From an uncultured Clostridia bacterium (lineage in GTDB: Bacteria > Bacillota > Clostridia > Christensenellales > UBA1242): a DNA stretch of 9,512 nucleotides. Below, piece after piece: positions 1-8,332 of the stretch (position 1 is the stretch's first letter; the number at the start of each line of letters is the position of its first letter). The DNA lies in assembly GCA_947366645.1 (NCBI GenBank), contig CANBAX010000028.1, positions 1 to 9,512 of the forward strand, read 5' to 3'. The notes beneath the pieces were generated by a model. It was given only the letters and a program-made list of their open reading frames with translations, made no database searches and was not told the origin of the DNA. A program made the translations under genes and the position numbers.

Positions 1-71
1 CTATCGCCCTTCGGTCGAAATGACAAAAAGGGTGCTTATCGAAATGACAGTGTAAAGGCGGTTGATATGAC

Positions 72-90
72 ACCGCCTTAGGCGGTTTTT
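72..90 (+). terminator. Rho-independent terminator, plus strand
   Basis: ACCGCC (72-77), loop TTA, GGCGGT (81-86), then a T run to 90. The T run is on the plus strand only, so it would stop transcription arriving from a plus-strand gene left of the window. It does not serve mutL. A further GGCGGT at 57-62 can also pair with the 72-77 arm, giving a mutually exclusive alternative hairpin. Confidence 0.65.
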
Positions 91-160
91 GACAATTTGC
101 GGAAAAGAAATTTATCTATGACGACTTTGGATATAGTCGAAATGACAATGATGAAGAAAT

Positions 161-200
161 AGATTTCTCCGCGACGCCTGCGGCTCTGGTCGAAATGACA
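161..200 (+). repeat. Longer repeat unit, AGATTTCTCCGC...TCGAAATGACA
   Basis: This copy begins with AGATTTCTCCGC (161-172) and ends with the core TCGAAATGACA (190-200). The same two blocks frame the 28-base unit at 9437-9464. Here the middle is 12 bases longer, which marks the centre as the variable part of the element. Its left edge also forms an inverted repeat with the flank (AGAAAT at 155-160 and ATTTCT at 163-168). Confidence 0.7.
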
Positions 201-282
201 AAGTGGGAAAAACGGGCTTCGGTCGAAATGACAATGTGCACAAAGTCAAAGCCACATTAAACGATATAAAAATAGTAAATAT

Positions 283-2202
283 TTATAAGACGCGTTTAAA
301 TAGTTTTTCAAATTCACGTTTTGTAAATTCTATTGCAACTGGTCTTCCATGAGGACACAACATTACCCCCTCTCTTATCTGTGTGATAAGATAAGCACAG
401 TCCTCCTTTGATAGGTTATCACCCGCCTTTATTGCGTGCTTACAAGCACTTTGACAAAGTTTCTCATGAATGAACGCACTTGGCTTGGCTTTATAATTTA
501 TTCCCTCTTTTACAAGTTCTTCTACAAACTTTTCAAGGTCTATTCCACTTATTGAAAGCGGAATTGCTTTTACTTCATAGGTATATTTATTATTACTTAT
601 TTCAAAACCTATTTCATTTAATACTTTTAGACTGTCATCAAGAAGTTCTGCCTCTTTTGCACCTAAAGTGAATTTATATCCGTAAAGTAGACTTTGTTTT
701 ACTACACTGGCCTCATCAACACTTTTGACAAGTTTATCATACAATAATCTTTCATGTGCGGCGTGCTGGTCAAGAAAATATACAGAATCTTCATACTCGA
801 CAACAATATAAGTCTTAAAGATAGTGCCTAAGATATTCATTTCATCTTTGACAGAACCCTTTAAAAATTTATTCTTTTCAAGTTTCATTTCGCCTAGTGT
901 ACTATTTTTTTCATGGTCGAAAAAGAAAGGTCCGCCTATTTTATTTATTGGTATCTCCTTTTCTTCTATCTCTAAATCAGCAAAGTCAGGTGGAAGCACC
1001 GGTCTTGGTGCTTTTTCAAATTCTATATCTGGAATATTTTTTACATCGATAATTGGAGCATCAGGGTCGAAATGGTCTATCTTCCTAAAACTACTGCCCT
1101 GCGTAGATGAAAGCTTTTCTTGAGGTTTTATAACTGGATTAAAGCCTTCCTTATTATATGGACTGAGTAAGTTTTTACCCTCCTCCTCATTAGGCTCATT
1201 GGACACTATTGTTGCAATTTGGTCAACTGATAACAAAGCTTTTTCTACAGCCCTTCGCACAAGGCCAAATATTTTGCCTGAATCTTCAAACTTAACCTCT
1301 TTTTTGCTTGGATGCACGTTGACATCTACGCTGCCTACCGGAGCAATTAGGTTAAGCACATATATTGGAAATTTTCCTTTCATTAAAAAACTTTCATAAA
1401 CACCCTGTACCGCCTGCGAAACAAGATAATTCTCTACCGTTCTGCCATTGACAAAAAGTGTTTGATAGGTACGATTTGATTTACATACCTTTGGTTTGGT
1501 TACATAACCGTAAAGGCGTAACCCCTCCTCAGAATAATCAAGAGGTATGAGATTTTGATACACCTCTTTACCGTAAATTGTATATATCGCACTGGCAAGG
1601 TCGGTGGAAAAAGTATTATAAACCTCATTGCCGTCAACATAGTAACTGAAAGATATTTCTGGACGAGAGAGAATAAACTTCTCCATTAAGTGAGTGACTT
1701 CGCCCTCTTCAGTTTTGCTCTTTCTTAAGAATTTTGCACGCACTGGTGTGTTATAAAATAAATTTTTACATATAAGAGTGGTGCCTTCCCTTCTTGCCAT
1801 TTCTTGAATTTGACCGAATTGTCCGCCATTTACTTTTAAGCTATAACCAACTTCACTTGCTTTTGGCCTTGAAGAAAGTTCTACTTGACATACCGAGGCT
1901 ATACTAGCAAGAGCTTCTCCACGAAAGCCTAAAGATTCAATATTATCGAGGTCTTCCACCGTTTTTATTTTACTTGTAGCATGAGGAGTAAACGCAAGAA
2001 CTAGGTCTTCTTTTGCGATGCCACAGCCATTATCTGATACCTCTATTGACGCTATTCCGCCCTCTGTTATTCTTACGCTTATTGACGTAGCACCTGCGTC
2101 AAGCGAATTTTCAACTAGTTCCTTTACAATAGATGCTGGTCTTTCAACCACTTCTCCCGCAGAAATTCTATTATATACTTTTGGCTCTAGTAAATTTATC
2201 AT
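283..2202 (-). CDS. mutL: DNA mismatch repair endonuclease MutL
   Basis: MutL is recruited by mismatch-bound MutS and couples recognition to strand nicking. The N-terminal GHKL ATPase shows ELVENSLDAG (catalytic Glu31, Asn32), DNGCGI (57-62), HATSK (74-78) and GFRGEAL (92-98). The transducer domain with the HPSKKEVKF motif follows, then a polar linker. The C-terminal dimerisation/nuclease domain has DQHA (478-481), ACKHAIKAG (586-594) and CPHGRP (616-621). These metal-binding motifs mark the nicking type of MutL found where MutH is absent. QSLL at 503-506 sits where the beta-clamp-binding motif of Bacillus MutL lies. The last acidic position of DQHA-X2-E-X4-E is Asp489 rather than Glu. Its 639 residues are normal for the family. 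Third gene of the operon, three bases after the mutS stop. I see no strong minus-strand terminator beyond it. Confidence 0.98.
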   Translation of the reverse strand: MINLLEPKVYNRISAGEVVERPASIVKELVENSLDAGATSISVRITEGGIASIEVSDNGCGIAKEDLVLAFTPHATSKIKTVEDLDNIESLGFRGEALASIASVCQVELSSRPKASEVGYSLKVNGGQFGQIQEMARREGTTLICKNLFYNTPVRAKFLRKSKTEEGEVTHLMEKFILSRPEISFSYYVDGNEVYNTFSTDLASAIYTIYGKEVYQNLIPLDYSEEGLRLYGYVTKPKVCKSNRTYQTLFVNGRTVENYLVSQAVQGVYESFLMKGKFPIYVLNLIAPVGSVDVNVHPSKKEVKFEDSGKIFGLVRRAVEKALLSVDQIATIVSNEPNEEEGKNLLSPYNKEGFNPVIKPQEKLSSTQGSSFRKIDHFDPDAPIIDVKNIPDIEFEKAPRPVLPPDFADLEIEEKEIPINKIGGPFFFDHEKNSTLGEMKLEKNKFLKGSVKDEMNILGTIFKTYIVVEYEDSVYFLDQHAAHERLLYDKLVKSVDEASVVKQSLLYGYKFTLGAKEAELLDDSLKVLNEIGFEISNNKYTYEVKAIPLSISGIDLEKFVEELVKEGINYKAKPSAFIHEKLCQSACKHAIKAGDNLSKEDCAYLITQIREGVMLCPHGRPVAIEFTKREFEKLFKRVL

Positions 2203-2205
2203 ATT

Positions 2206-4806
2206 TTATTCCTCCTTGGCTTTTGCCACAATATCACTTAAAAGTTCAAACGCTGACATTGGTGATACCCTATTGATATCTACATCTTTTAAAATTGAAA
2301 GTATCTCATTTGCTACCTTGGTGTTATTCTCCGCTTTTGATTTGCCTTCCTTGAAAATGTTTAAGTCAAGTTTTTGGTTTACTGCCTCTAAGTTTTGACT
2401 TATTTCTTTTGCCCTATCCAGCACCGCTTTTGGCACGCCTGCAAGACGAGCAACTTCTATACCAAAACTTTTATTTGCACCGCCGCGGACAATTTTGCGA
2501 AGGAAAACAATGTTATCATCTATTTCTTTTACCGCAATTTTATAATTCTTGACGCCGTCAAGCACCCCTTCAAGTTCGGTAAGTTCATGATAGTGAGTAG
2601 CAAAAAGTGTTTTTGCATTGAAGTGTTGTGAAACAAACTCAACTACCGCCCATGCAATACTTAAGCCGTCAAAGGTGGAAGTACCTCTGCCTATTTCATC
2701 AAGAAGTATCAAACTTTTATTTGTAGCATTGGCGAGAATTAAAGCGACTTCGCTCATCTCAACCATAAATGTGCTTTGCCCGAATACCAAATCATCGCTT
2801 GCACCAACTCGAGTGAAGATTCGGTCTGTTATAGCTATTTCCGCCGTTTTTGCTGGCACATAACAGCCGATATGTGCAAGGAAGGTTATAAGTGCCACCT
2901 GACGCATATATGTACTTTTTCCCGCCATATTTGGACCTGTGATTATCATGGTGCGGTCACTGGTTTCATTCAAATATGTATCATTAGCGATGAAACTACC
3001 CCGCTTTGTAAACTCCTCCACCACAGGATGTCTTCCTTCTTCGATTTTAATATGCTTAATATTATTATTTATCACTGGTCTTGTGAAATTACATTTTACT
3101 GAGGTGAGTGCGAAGGATAATAACGCGTCTATCTGCCCTATTGCATCACCTACACTTTGTAGGGATTTTACGTAATTTAATAGATATTTTTTGATTTCTC
3201 CAAATAAAACGCTTTCAAGTTTTATCGCCTTTTCTTCGGCGCCATAAATATCGTTTTCAAGTTTTTTGAGGTCATCTGTTATATATCTTTCATTATTTGC
3301 CACCGTTTGTTTTCTTTGATAGCGTAGTGGGACCTGTTCACTATAACTACGATTAACCTCTATATAATAGCCAAACACCCTGTTACTTTTGATTTCTAGG
3401 TTTTTAATTCCAGTAAGTTTTCGCTCTTTATCCTGTAACTCTTCTATAAGAGTTTTACTATCTTTCTTAATATTACGATAATAATCAAGGTCTTTATTAA
3501 AGCCTGCTTTTATGTATCCCCCGTCCTTTAAAAGGGAAGGCGCGTCCTCTGATATCGAATTTTCTAGAAGTGAAGTAAGTTCTTCAAAATCTATTATCTC
3601 TTCCCTAAGATAACTTAGGCGTTTTGTTGATACCCCTTTTAAAATCTCTTTTACCTTTGGTAGAGCAATAAGGCTTTCTTTTAATGACAGAAGTTCTTTA
3701 GGATTTACATTTCCATAGGCAAGGCGTGCTGACAGACGCTCTATATCTTTTATTGAAGGCAATGTATTTGATAGTTCATCACGCACAATTATCTTCTTAA
3801 CAAGTTCCTCGACCGCGTCAAGCCTTTCATTAATTTCTTTTGCGTCAACTACTGGCTCATCAAAGTATTTTCGTAATTTTCTTTTACCTATACTGGTTTT
3901 ACATTTATCAACAAGCCACAATAGTGAGCCGTAGCCCTTTCTATCCCGCATAGTTTCAACAAGTTCTAAGTTTCGCCTTGAATTCATATCTATTGTTAGA
4001 TATTGTTTATTCCTTATTATTTTAATTTTATTTATATTATTAAGTAAACGTTTTTGCGTTTCATTTATATACTCTAATGCCCCGCCTGCGGAAATAACTA
4101 GCGGTTTTTTGCCTGAAAGCTCGTACACCGTTTCAAAGTTTTCGCCAAACTGATTACTTAAGTTATCCTTTGCCTTAGAGTATGTGTATGCCCAGTCGTA
4201 ATACTCACTAAATTTTGGCAGAGTGCCTAGTCTTAAAATTGGAAGTGAGTTATACAATGCTTTTGCCTCGCCATTACCTATAACTTCGGCAGGATTAATG
4301 CGCGCTAAAAGGTCGCTAAGTTCTGTTTCTATATCTTTCTCAAAAGGCACTATCTCAAATTCGCCGGTGGAAATATCTATATAGCTGACACCGATTTCAT
4401 TTTCATGAAGGTATATTGAAAGAAGATAGTTGTTTTTACTTTGCTCAAGCATATCTTCCTCTATTATTGTGCCTGGGGTTATTACCCTTACCACCTCTCT
4501 TGGCATAATGCCTTTTGTGGTGGCCGGGTCGCCTATCTGCTCACATATCGCAACCTTATACCCCTGCGATACTAATTTTTGTATATATGTTTGCGCAGCA
4601 TGATGTGGAACTCCACACATCGGTGTTTTCTCGTCTGTGCCATTGTTTTTACCTGTCAAAGTGAGGTCGAGTACGCGTGACGCTTCAATAGCATCTTCAT
4701 AAAACATCTCATAGAAATCGCCTAAACGATAAAAGATTATGCAGTCCTTATACTGCTCTTTTGTGATTAAATATCTTTGCATCATTGGAGATAATTCTTT
4801 TGTCAT
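2206..4806 (-). CDS. mutS: DNA mismatch repair ATPase MutS
   Basis: MutS binds mismatches and small loops in DNA, then acts as an ATP-driven sliding clamp that recruits MutL. The mismatch-reading Phe-X-Glu motif is F31-Y-E33 within GDFYEMF. The connector, core and clamp domains follow. The ABC ATPase domain has Walker A GPNMAGKST (624-632), Walker B LILLDE ending at Asp703-Glu704, the GRGTSTFDG segment after it, and the ATHYHE switch near 736-741. The C-terminal helix-turn-helix dimerisation segment (SFGIEVARLAGVP) is present. Length of 866 residues is typical for MutS1, and the GDFYE motif separates it from MutS2. The ATG overlaps the miaB stop as ATGA. I see no obvious beta-clamp motif at the extreme C-terminus, which ends SDIVAKAKEE. 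Confidence 0.98.
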   Translation of the reverse strand: MTKELSPMMQRYLITKEQYKDCIIFYRLGDFYEMFYEDAIEASRVLDLTLTGKNNGTDEKTPMCGVPHHAAQTYIQKLVSQGYKVAICEQIGDPATTKGIMPREVVRVITPGTIIEEDMLEQSKNNYLLSIYLHENEIGVSYIDISTGEFEIVPFEKDIETELSDLLARINPAEVIGNGEAKALYNSLPILRLGTLPKFSEYYDWAYTYSKAKDNLSNQFGENFETVYELSGKKPLVISAGGALEYINETQKRLLNNINKIKIIRNKQYLTIDMNSRRNLELVETMRDRKGYGSLLWLVDKCKTSIGKRKLRKYFDEPVVDAKEINERLDAVEELVKKIIVRDELSNTLPSIKDIERLSARLAYGNVNPKELLSLKESLIALPKVKEILKGVSTKRLSYLREEIIDFEELTSLLENSISEDAPSLLKDGGYIKAGFNKDLDYYRNIKKDSKTLIEELQDKERKLTGIKNLEIKSNRVFGYYIEVNRSYSEQVPLRYQRKQTVANNERYITDDLKKLENDIYGAEEKAIKLESVLFGEIKKYLLNYVKSLQSVGDAIGQIDALLSFALTSVKCNFTRPVINNNIKHIKIEEGRHPVVEEFTKRGSFIANDTYLNETSDRTMIITGPNMAGKSTYMRQVALITFLAHIGCYVPAKTAEIAITDRIFTRVGASDDLVFGQSTFMVEMSEVALILANATNKSLILLDEIGRGTSTFDGLSIAWAVVEFVSQHFNAKTLFATHYHELTELEGVLDGVKNYKIAVKEIDDNIVFLRKIVRGGANKSFGIEVARLAGVPKAVLDRAKEISQNLEAVNQKLDLNIFKEGKSKAENNTKVANEILSILKDVDINRVSPMSAFELLSDIVAKAKEE
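2211..2217 (-). promoter_or_regulatory. mutL ribosome binding site inside the mutS 3' end
   Basis: AAGGAGG on the minus strand, eight bases before the mutL ATG (2202-2200). It is built from the last codons of mutS, so translation of mutL is probably coupled to that of mutS. It fixes the mutL start. Confidence 0.85.
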
Positions 4807-5927
4807 GACTTATTATCCTCCTTTTGAATTCGCTTCTCAAGAGCAAGCAGTTTATTTACCCGCTCGTGCTTTACTTCTTCTGGTACCTGCCCCTCCATTT
4901 TTGCCGCCACCGTCCCCTCACGAGGCGAATACATGAAAGCAAAAATGCTGTCGTAACGTACCGCTTCGACTAGCGACATGGTGTCCATAAATTCCTCTTC
5001 TGTTTCAGTTGGAAAGCCAACAATATAGTCGCTTGTTATGCGGCATGACGGAATTTTCTCCCTTATTTTTCTTATAATTTCTAGATAATGTTCCCGCGTA
5101 TATCTGCGGTTCATAAGTTTTAGCACCCTATTATTACCGCTCTGCGCAGGAAGATGTATGTATTTTTCTACCTTATCCTCTTTTGCAATGGTGTCAATAA
5201 GTTCGTCAGTGAGGTCTTTTGGATGCGAAGTCATGAAACTTACCTTAAATTCCCCTTCTAGCCTACATATATCTGACAAAAGCTTGGCAAAGGTTACTGG
5301 TTTTTCTAAGTCTTTTCCATACGAATTAACATTTTGGCCGAGCAAGGTTATCTTTTTATACTTTCCTTCCGCGATTATCTTCTTTATCTCACACAAAATC
5401 GCCTCTTCCTGTCTACTTTTTTCCCTGCCACGCACATATGGAACGATACAATAGGTACAAAAATTATTGCAACCCTGCATGATATTTACCCATGCGTTAT
5501 CCCCACTTGTTCGCTTATATGGCAAAGTTTCATCAATTTCCCCCTCCTGCCATAGAGATAACTGGCGACCCTCTTTAACCTTCTCAATATATTCTTTTAA
5601 ATTTGCAACATTAAATGTCCCGATAACTATATCCACAAAAGGAAAAGTTTTCAGAAGGTATTTGGCTGTCTTTTCTTTTTGCGTCATACAGCCGCATACC
5701 ACAACTATTAAATCTTTATTTCTCTTTTTTTGTTTCTTTAGCGCTCCAACATTGCCAAAAACTCTATCTTCTGCACCCTCGCGTATTGCACAGGTATTAA
5801 AAACGATTATGTCGGCACTCTCTCTATCTTGCCCACATTCATAACCCATTTGTTCCAGTATTCCCGCTATCTTCTCAGACTCATGCACATTCATCTGGCA
5901 GCCGTATGTCACTATAAAGTACTTCAA
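4803..5927 (-). CDS. miaB: tRNA-2-methylthio-N6-dimethylallyladenosine synthase MiaB, lacking TRAM
   Basis: Radical-SAM methylthiotransferase that converts i6A37 to ms2i6A37 in tRNAs reading UNN codons. The N-terminal domain has the second [4Fe-4S] cluster ligands Cys10 (YGCQMN), Cys46 (NTCAIRE) and Cys80 (CGCM). The radical-SAM motif CNNFCTYC gives Cys153, Cys157 and Cys160, followed by IVPYVRGREKSR, which favours MiaB over RimO or MtaB. The protein stops at residue 374, right after the radical-SAM fold. MiaB proteins are usually about 440 or more residues and end in a TRAM RNA-binding domain. No TRAM remnant follows, because the stop overlaps the mutS start. The start codon is TTG, chosen because AAAAGGGG lies five bases upstream and the YGCQMN block must be near the N-terminus. 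First gene of the operon. Function as MiaB is well supported; full activity without TRAM is inferred. Confidence 0.93.
   Translation of the reverse strand: MKYFIVTYGCQMNVHESEKIAGILEQMGYECGQDRESADIIVFNTCAIREGAEDRVFGNVGALKKQKKRNKDLIVVVCGCMTQKEKTAKYLLKTFPFVDIVIGTFNVANLKEYIEKVKEGRQLSLWQEGEIDETLPYKRTSGDNAWVNIMQGCNNFCTYCIVPYVRGREKSRQEEAILCEIKKIIAEGKYKKITLLGQNVNSYGKDLEKPVTFAKLLSDICRLEGEFKVSFMTSHPKDLTDELIDTIAKEDKVEKYIHLPAQSGNNRVLKLMNRRYTREHYLEIIRKIREKIPSCRITSDYIVGFPTETEEEFMDTMSLVEAVRYDSIFAFMYSPREGTVAAKMEGQVPEEVKHERVNKLLALEKRIQKEDNKS
4817..4825 (-). promoter_or_regulatory. mutS ribosome binding site inside miaB
   Basis: AAAAGGAGG on the minus strand, ten bases upstream of the mutS ATG at 4806 and within the last codons of miaB. 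With the four-base ATGA overlap it indicates translational coupling of miaB and mutS. Confidence 0.75.
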
Positions 5928-5932
5928 AATAT

Positions 5933-5940
5933 CCCCTTTT
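5933..5940 (-). promoter_or_regulatory. miaB ribosome binding site with TTG start
   Basis: AAAAGGGG on the minus strand, five bases before the TTG at 5927-5925. I find no in-frame ATG upstream that fits better, so this site decides the start. A second purine-rich block (GAAGGAG, 5958-5964) sits at the predicted 5' end of the transcript and is too far away to serve miaB. Confidence 0.65.
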
Positions 5941-5967
5941 ATAAAGAAAATAGTTTTCTCCTTCTTA

Positions 5968-5996
5968 ATTATACAAAATTCGCGACTAATTGTAAA
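5968..5996 (-). promoter_or_regulatory. Sigma-A promoter of the miaB-mutS-mutL operon
   Basis: On the minus strand: -35 TTTACA (5996-5991), a spacer of exactly 17 bases, -10 TATAAT (5973-5968). Transcription would start near 5961, leaving a leader of about 34 bases. The leader contains a six-base inverted repeat, AGAAAA/TTTTCT (5945-5959). It is the only good minus-strand promoter seen between miaB and the PBP gene. Confidence 0.8.
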
Positions 5997-6062
5997 TAAA
6001 AAATTATCTTATTTAACAAATAATTTACTTAATATTAAGCATAATAGATTTTGAGCTGAATC

Positions 6063-8282
6063 ATGAAAAAGACGATTAAAATTGTTATCTTTACTGTTTT
6101 TGCCCTGCTTTGTGCTGTTATGGTTGCACTGGGCTTTTATCTCGCGTCTATTTACGCGAAAGTTAACAAAATAGCCCTTGATGAGGAAAAATTGACCTCA
6201 CCTAGCCTTACAATAGAAATTTTTGATAGTGAAAACAAACCGATTAAAGAAGAAAATACCTTTAATCATAGTTATATTAAGTCTGCCTCTATCCCTGACC
6301 ACACTAAAGCCGCATTTATTTCTATTGAGGACAAAACTTTCTATGAGCATAGTGGCATTAATTACAAACGTATTGCAAAAGCAATGCTGAACAACTTAAA
6401 ATCTAAAAGTCTTAAAGAGGGCGCCTCAACTATTAGCCAGCAACTTATCAAAAATACTCATCTTTCAAGCGAAAAAACTTTTGAAAGAAAAATTAAGGAA
6501 ATTGCACTTGCAAAAAAGCTTGAAAATCGCTTTTCTAAACAGGAAATACTTGAGCAGTATCTTAATGTAATATATTTTGGCAGTAATTGTTATGGAATTG
6601 AAAATGCTTCTAACTACTACTTCTCTAAATCGGCACATGACCTTAACTTAGAAGAATCGGCTTTACTTGCAGGAATGATTAAATCTCCAAATCGTTACTC
6701 ACCGGTGTCTTGCTATGACCGTGCATTTGTGCGAAGAAATGTTGTGCTTGACGAGATGAAAAAAGACGGCATTATCACTCTTGACGAATGTATGCTTGCT
6801 AAGAACAAACCTATTAAACTTACACTTAACACTACATATAAAAATAAACTTAATTCGTATAGCCAAGCATCTATAGACGAGGCTTCTCAAATACTTGCAC
6901 TACCTGCCAAGCAAATAGCACTTCATGGCTATAAGATTTACACCTATCAAGATGAAAAAAAGCAAGATAGTCTTGAAAGAGCGATAAAAGATGTGGATAC
7001 TGACGGAAACGACAATGCCGGCATTGTAATTGACAATAACAAAATGGGAGTGGTTGCTTTTGTCGGCGAAAGTGCTTACAAAATTCTTGATGCAAAAAGA
7101 CAGCCGGGGTCTTGTATAAAACCGTTACTTGTTTATGCTCCAGCCCTTAACGAGGACATAATTTACCCTTGCACCCAAATTTTAGACGAAAAAACTACGA
7201 TTTCGGGTTACAGTCCTAAAAATGTCAGTGGCTCATACAAAGGCTATGTGAGTGCAAGAGAGGCGTTATCAAAATCTATCAATATCCCTGCTGTAAAGGT
7301 GCTTAGTTATGTAGGCTTACCAAAAGCAAAAGCATATGCCAGCGATATGGGTATTAAATTTGATGAAAAAGACGATAGTTACGCTCTCGCCCTTGGTGGT
7401 ATGAACTATGGCACCAACCTGCTTTCACTTGCTGGTGGATATGCAACTTTTGCAAACAGTGGTGTCTACTCCAGCCCTAAATTTATTTCATACATAACAG
7501 ACAAAAACAACAAAATTGTTTACATTCACAAAAAAGAAGAAAAACGAGTTTTACGTGAAGATGCTTCCTACCTTTTGACTGATATGCTTAGAACTTGTGC
7601 TAAAACTGGTACAGCTAAAAAACTTAGTGAGCTTAATCTTGACATTGCCTCAAAAACTGGTACGGTGGGCAAGCCTTCTTCCTCACTGAATCTTGACGCG
7701 TGGAACATTTCTTACACCCATGACTACACTTGCGGTGCTTGGATAGGAAATCTTGACAACACACCAATTACTATGGTGGGAGGAAATCAGCCTACACAAA
7801 TTGTGAAAAACTATTTCTTAGCGGAAGAAGATAAGTCTGAGTTTGTAACCCCTTCTTCAATAACAACAAAGCCTATTGACCTTGAAGAGCTGTCTTCTAA
7901 TCACAGAGTTGTGCTTGCGAATAATTACACCCCTGAAAGATATACACAAGATGAAATGTTTTCGAGTTTTAACTTGCCAAGCGACATTTCAAACAAGTTT
8001 GTGAAAATTGAAAGTCCTGAAATTAAAAGCAAGGTAAACGGAAACGTGGCAACCCTCACATTTGAAGCAAAAGATTATCTTAATTATGAGTTTTACAACC
8101 ACGGCAAAAAGTTTGCAAGTATTAACGGTAAAAATGACACCCAATGTATAGAACTGCCTCTTATTAACGACAGGGAAAAGGTGGAAATAAAGACCTCTTA
8201 TATCGGCGAAGACCGACAAGATGTGAAAGAAATTAATTTAATTAAAACATCGAAGGTACAAAAAAGCAAGTGGTATGTGTAG
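6063..8282 (+). CDS. Class A penicillin-binding protein (transglycosylase/transpeptidase)
   Basis: Bifunctional cell-wall synthase: it polymerises lipid II into glycan strands and crosslinks stem peptides outside the membrane. One N-terminal membrane anchor (about residues 5-30) is preceded by MKK. The GT51 domain shows EDKTFYEHSG (catalytic Glu89), GASTISQQLIKN (120-131), ERKIKEIALAKKLE, KQEILEQYLNVIYFG and LLAGMIKSPNRYSP. The transpeptidase domain has SCIK with nucleophile Ser350, S405-I-N407, and K531-T-G533. An upstream AKTGTA (near 513-518) occupies the position of the GTG-K/R-A segment of other PBPs. About 150 residues follow the transpeptidase domain, perhaps a small beta-sandwich; I cannot name it. 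Divergent from miaB. The start has only a weak ribosome site (GAGCTG) and no convincing promoter, but the membrane anchor right after this ATG supports it. Similar to PBP1A/PonA; the exact orthologue is not assignable. Confidence 0.95.
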   Translation: MKKTIKIVIFTVFALLCAVMVALGFYLASIYAKVNKIALDEEKLTSPSLTIEIFDSENKPIKEENTFNHSYIKSASIPDHTKAAFISIEDKTFYEHSGINYKRIAKAMLNNLKSKSLKEGASTISQQLIKNTHLSSEKTFERKIKEIALAKKLENRFSKQEILEQYLNVIYFGSNCYGIENASNYYFSKSAHDLNLEESALLAGMIKSPNRYSPVSCYDRAFVRRNVVLDEMKKDGIITLDECMLAKNKPIKLTLNTTYKNKLNSYSQASIDEASQILALPAKQIALHGYKIYTYQDEKKQDSLERAIKDVDTDGNDNAGIVIDNNKMGVVAFVGESAYKILDAKRQPGSCIKPLLVYAPALNEDIIYPCTQILDEKTTISGYSPKNVSGSYKGYVSAREALSKSINIPAVKVLSYVGLPKAKAYASDMGIKFDEKDDSYALALGGMNYGTNLLSLAGGYATFANSGVYSSPKFISYITDKNNKIVYIHKKEEKRVLREDASYLLTDMLRTCAKTGTAKKLSELNLDIASKTGTVGKPSSSLNLDAWNISYTHDYTCGAWIGNLDNTPITMVGGNQPTQIVKNYFLAEEDKSEFVTPSSITTKPIDLEELSSNHRVVLANNYTPERYTQDEMFSSFNLPSDISNKFVKIESPEIKSKVNGNVATLTFEAKDYLNYEFYNHGKKFASINGKNDTQCIELPLINDREKVEIKTSYIGEDRQDVKEINLIKTSKVQKSKWYV

Positions 8283-8307
8283 AGGCTTAAAATATTCTTA
8301 AACGCTA

Positions 8308-8329
8308 ATAAAAAATGGCAAACGCCATT
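8308..8329. terminator. Bidirectional terminator between PBP and XRE genes
   Basis: AATGGC (8314-8319), loop AAAC, GCCATT (8324-8329). Read on the minus strand the stem is followed by a T-rich tail (8313-8308), three bases past the stop of the minus-strand XRE gene, so it suits that gene best. On the plus strand the tail is A/T-rich but weaker, and may still end the PBP transcript. Confidence 0.75.
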
Positions 8330-8332
8330 AAT

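Larger units (their letters stand above)
11..233. repeat. Cluster of short dispersed repeats, core TCGAAATGACA
   Basis: The 11-base core TCGAAATGACA occurs exactly five times here (15-25, 39-49, 137-147, 190-200, 223-233). A degenerate copy lies at 62-72. Several copies are preceded by CTTCGG or CTGG, so the best-preserved form contains the small dyad TTCG-GT-CGAA. A sixth exact copy lies at the far right end of the window (9454-9464). The gene-free stretch from 1 to 282 is essentially made of these copies plus one hairpin; I see no coding potential in it. They resemble REP-like intergenic elements, probably present in many copies in the genome. That last point is inference, since only this window is visible. 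Confidence 0.8.

Noticed and set aside
1..282. CRISPR array
   Set aside because: The repeats are short, spaced irregularly (from 13 to about 90 bases between copies) and degenerate, with no uniform spacers and no cas gene.
1065..1074. GGTCGAAATG inside mutL, resembling the dispersed repeat
   Set aside because: It encodes part of a normal MutL linker (His-Phe-Asp), lacks the following ACA and the AGATTTCTCC block, and is probably chance.
480..5844. Several plus-strand open frames of 60 to 126 codons across the mutL, mutS and miaB region
   Set aside because: They lie antisense to genes with full motif support, have no ribosome sites and give low-complexity, Ser/Phe/Leu-rich products. They are shadows.
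5997..6062. Promoter for the PBP gene
   Set aside because: TTAACA, TTTACT and CATAAT are present, but no pair has acceptable 16 to 18 base spacing, so no call is made.
6699..8219. Minus-strand open frames of 63 to 76 codons inside the PBP gene
   Set aside because: Antisense to a gene with complete catalytic motifs, no recognisable domains, no supporting start signals.
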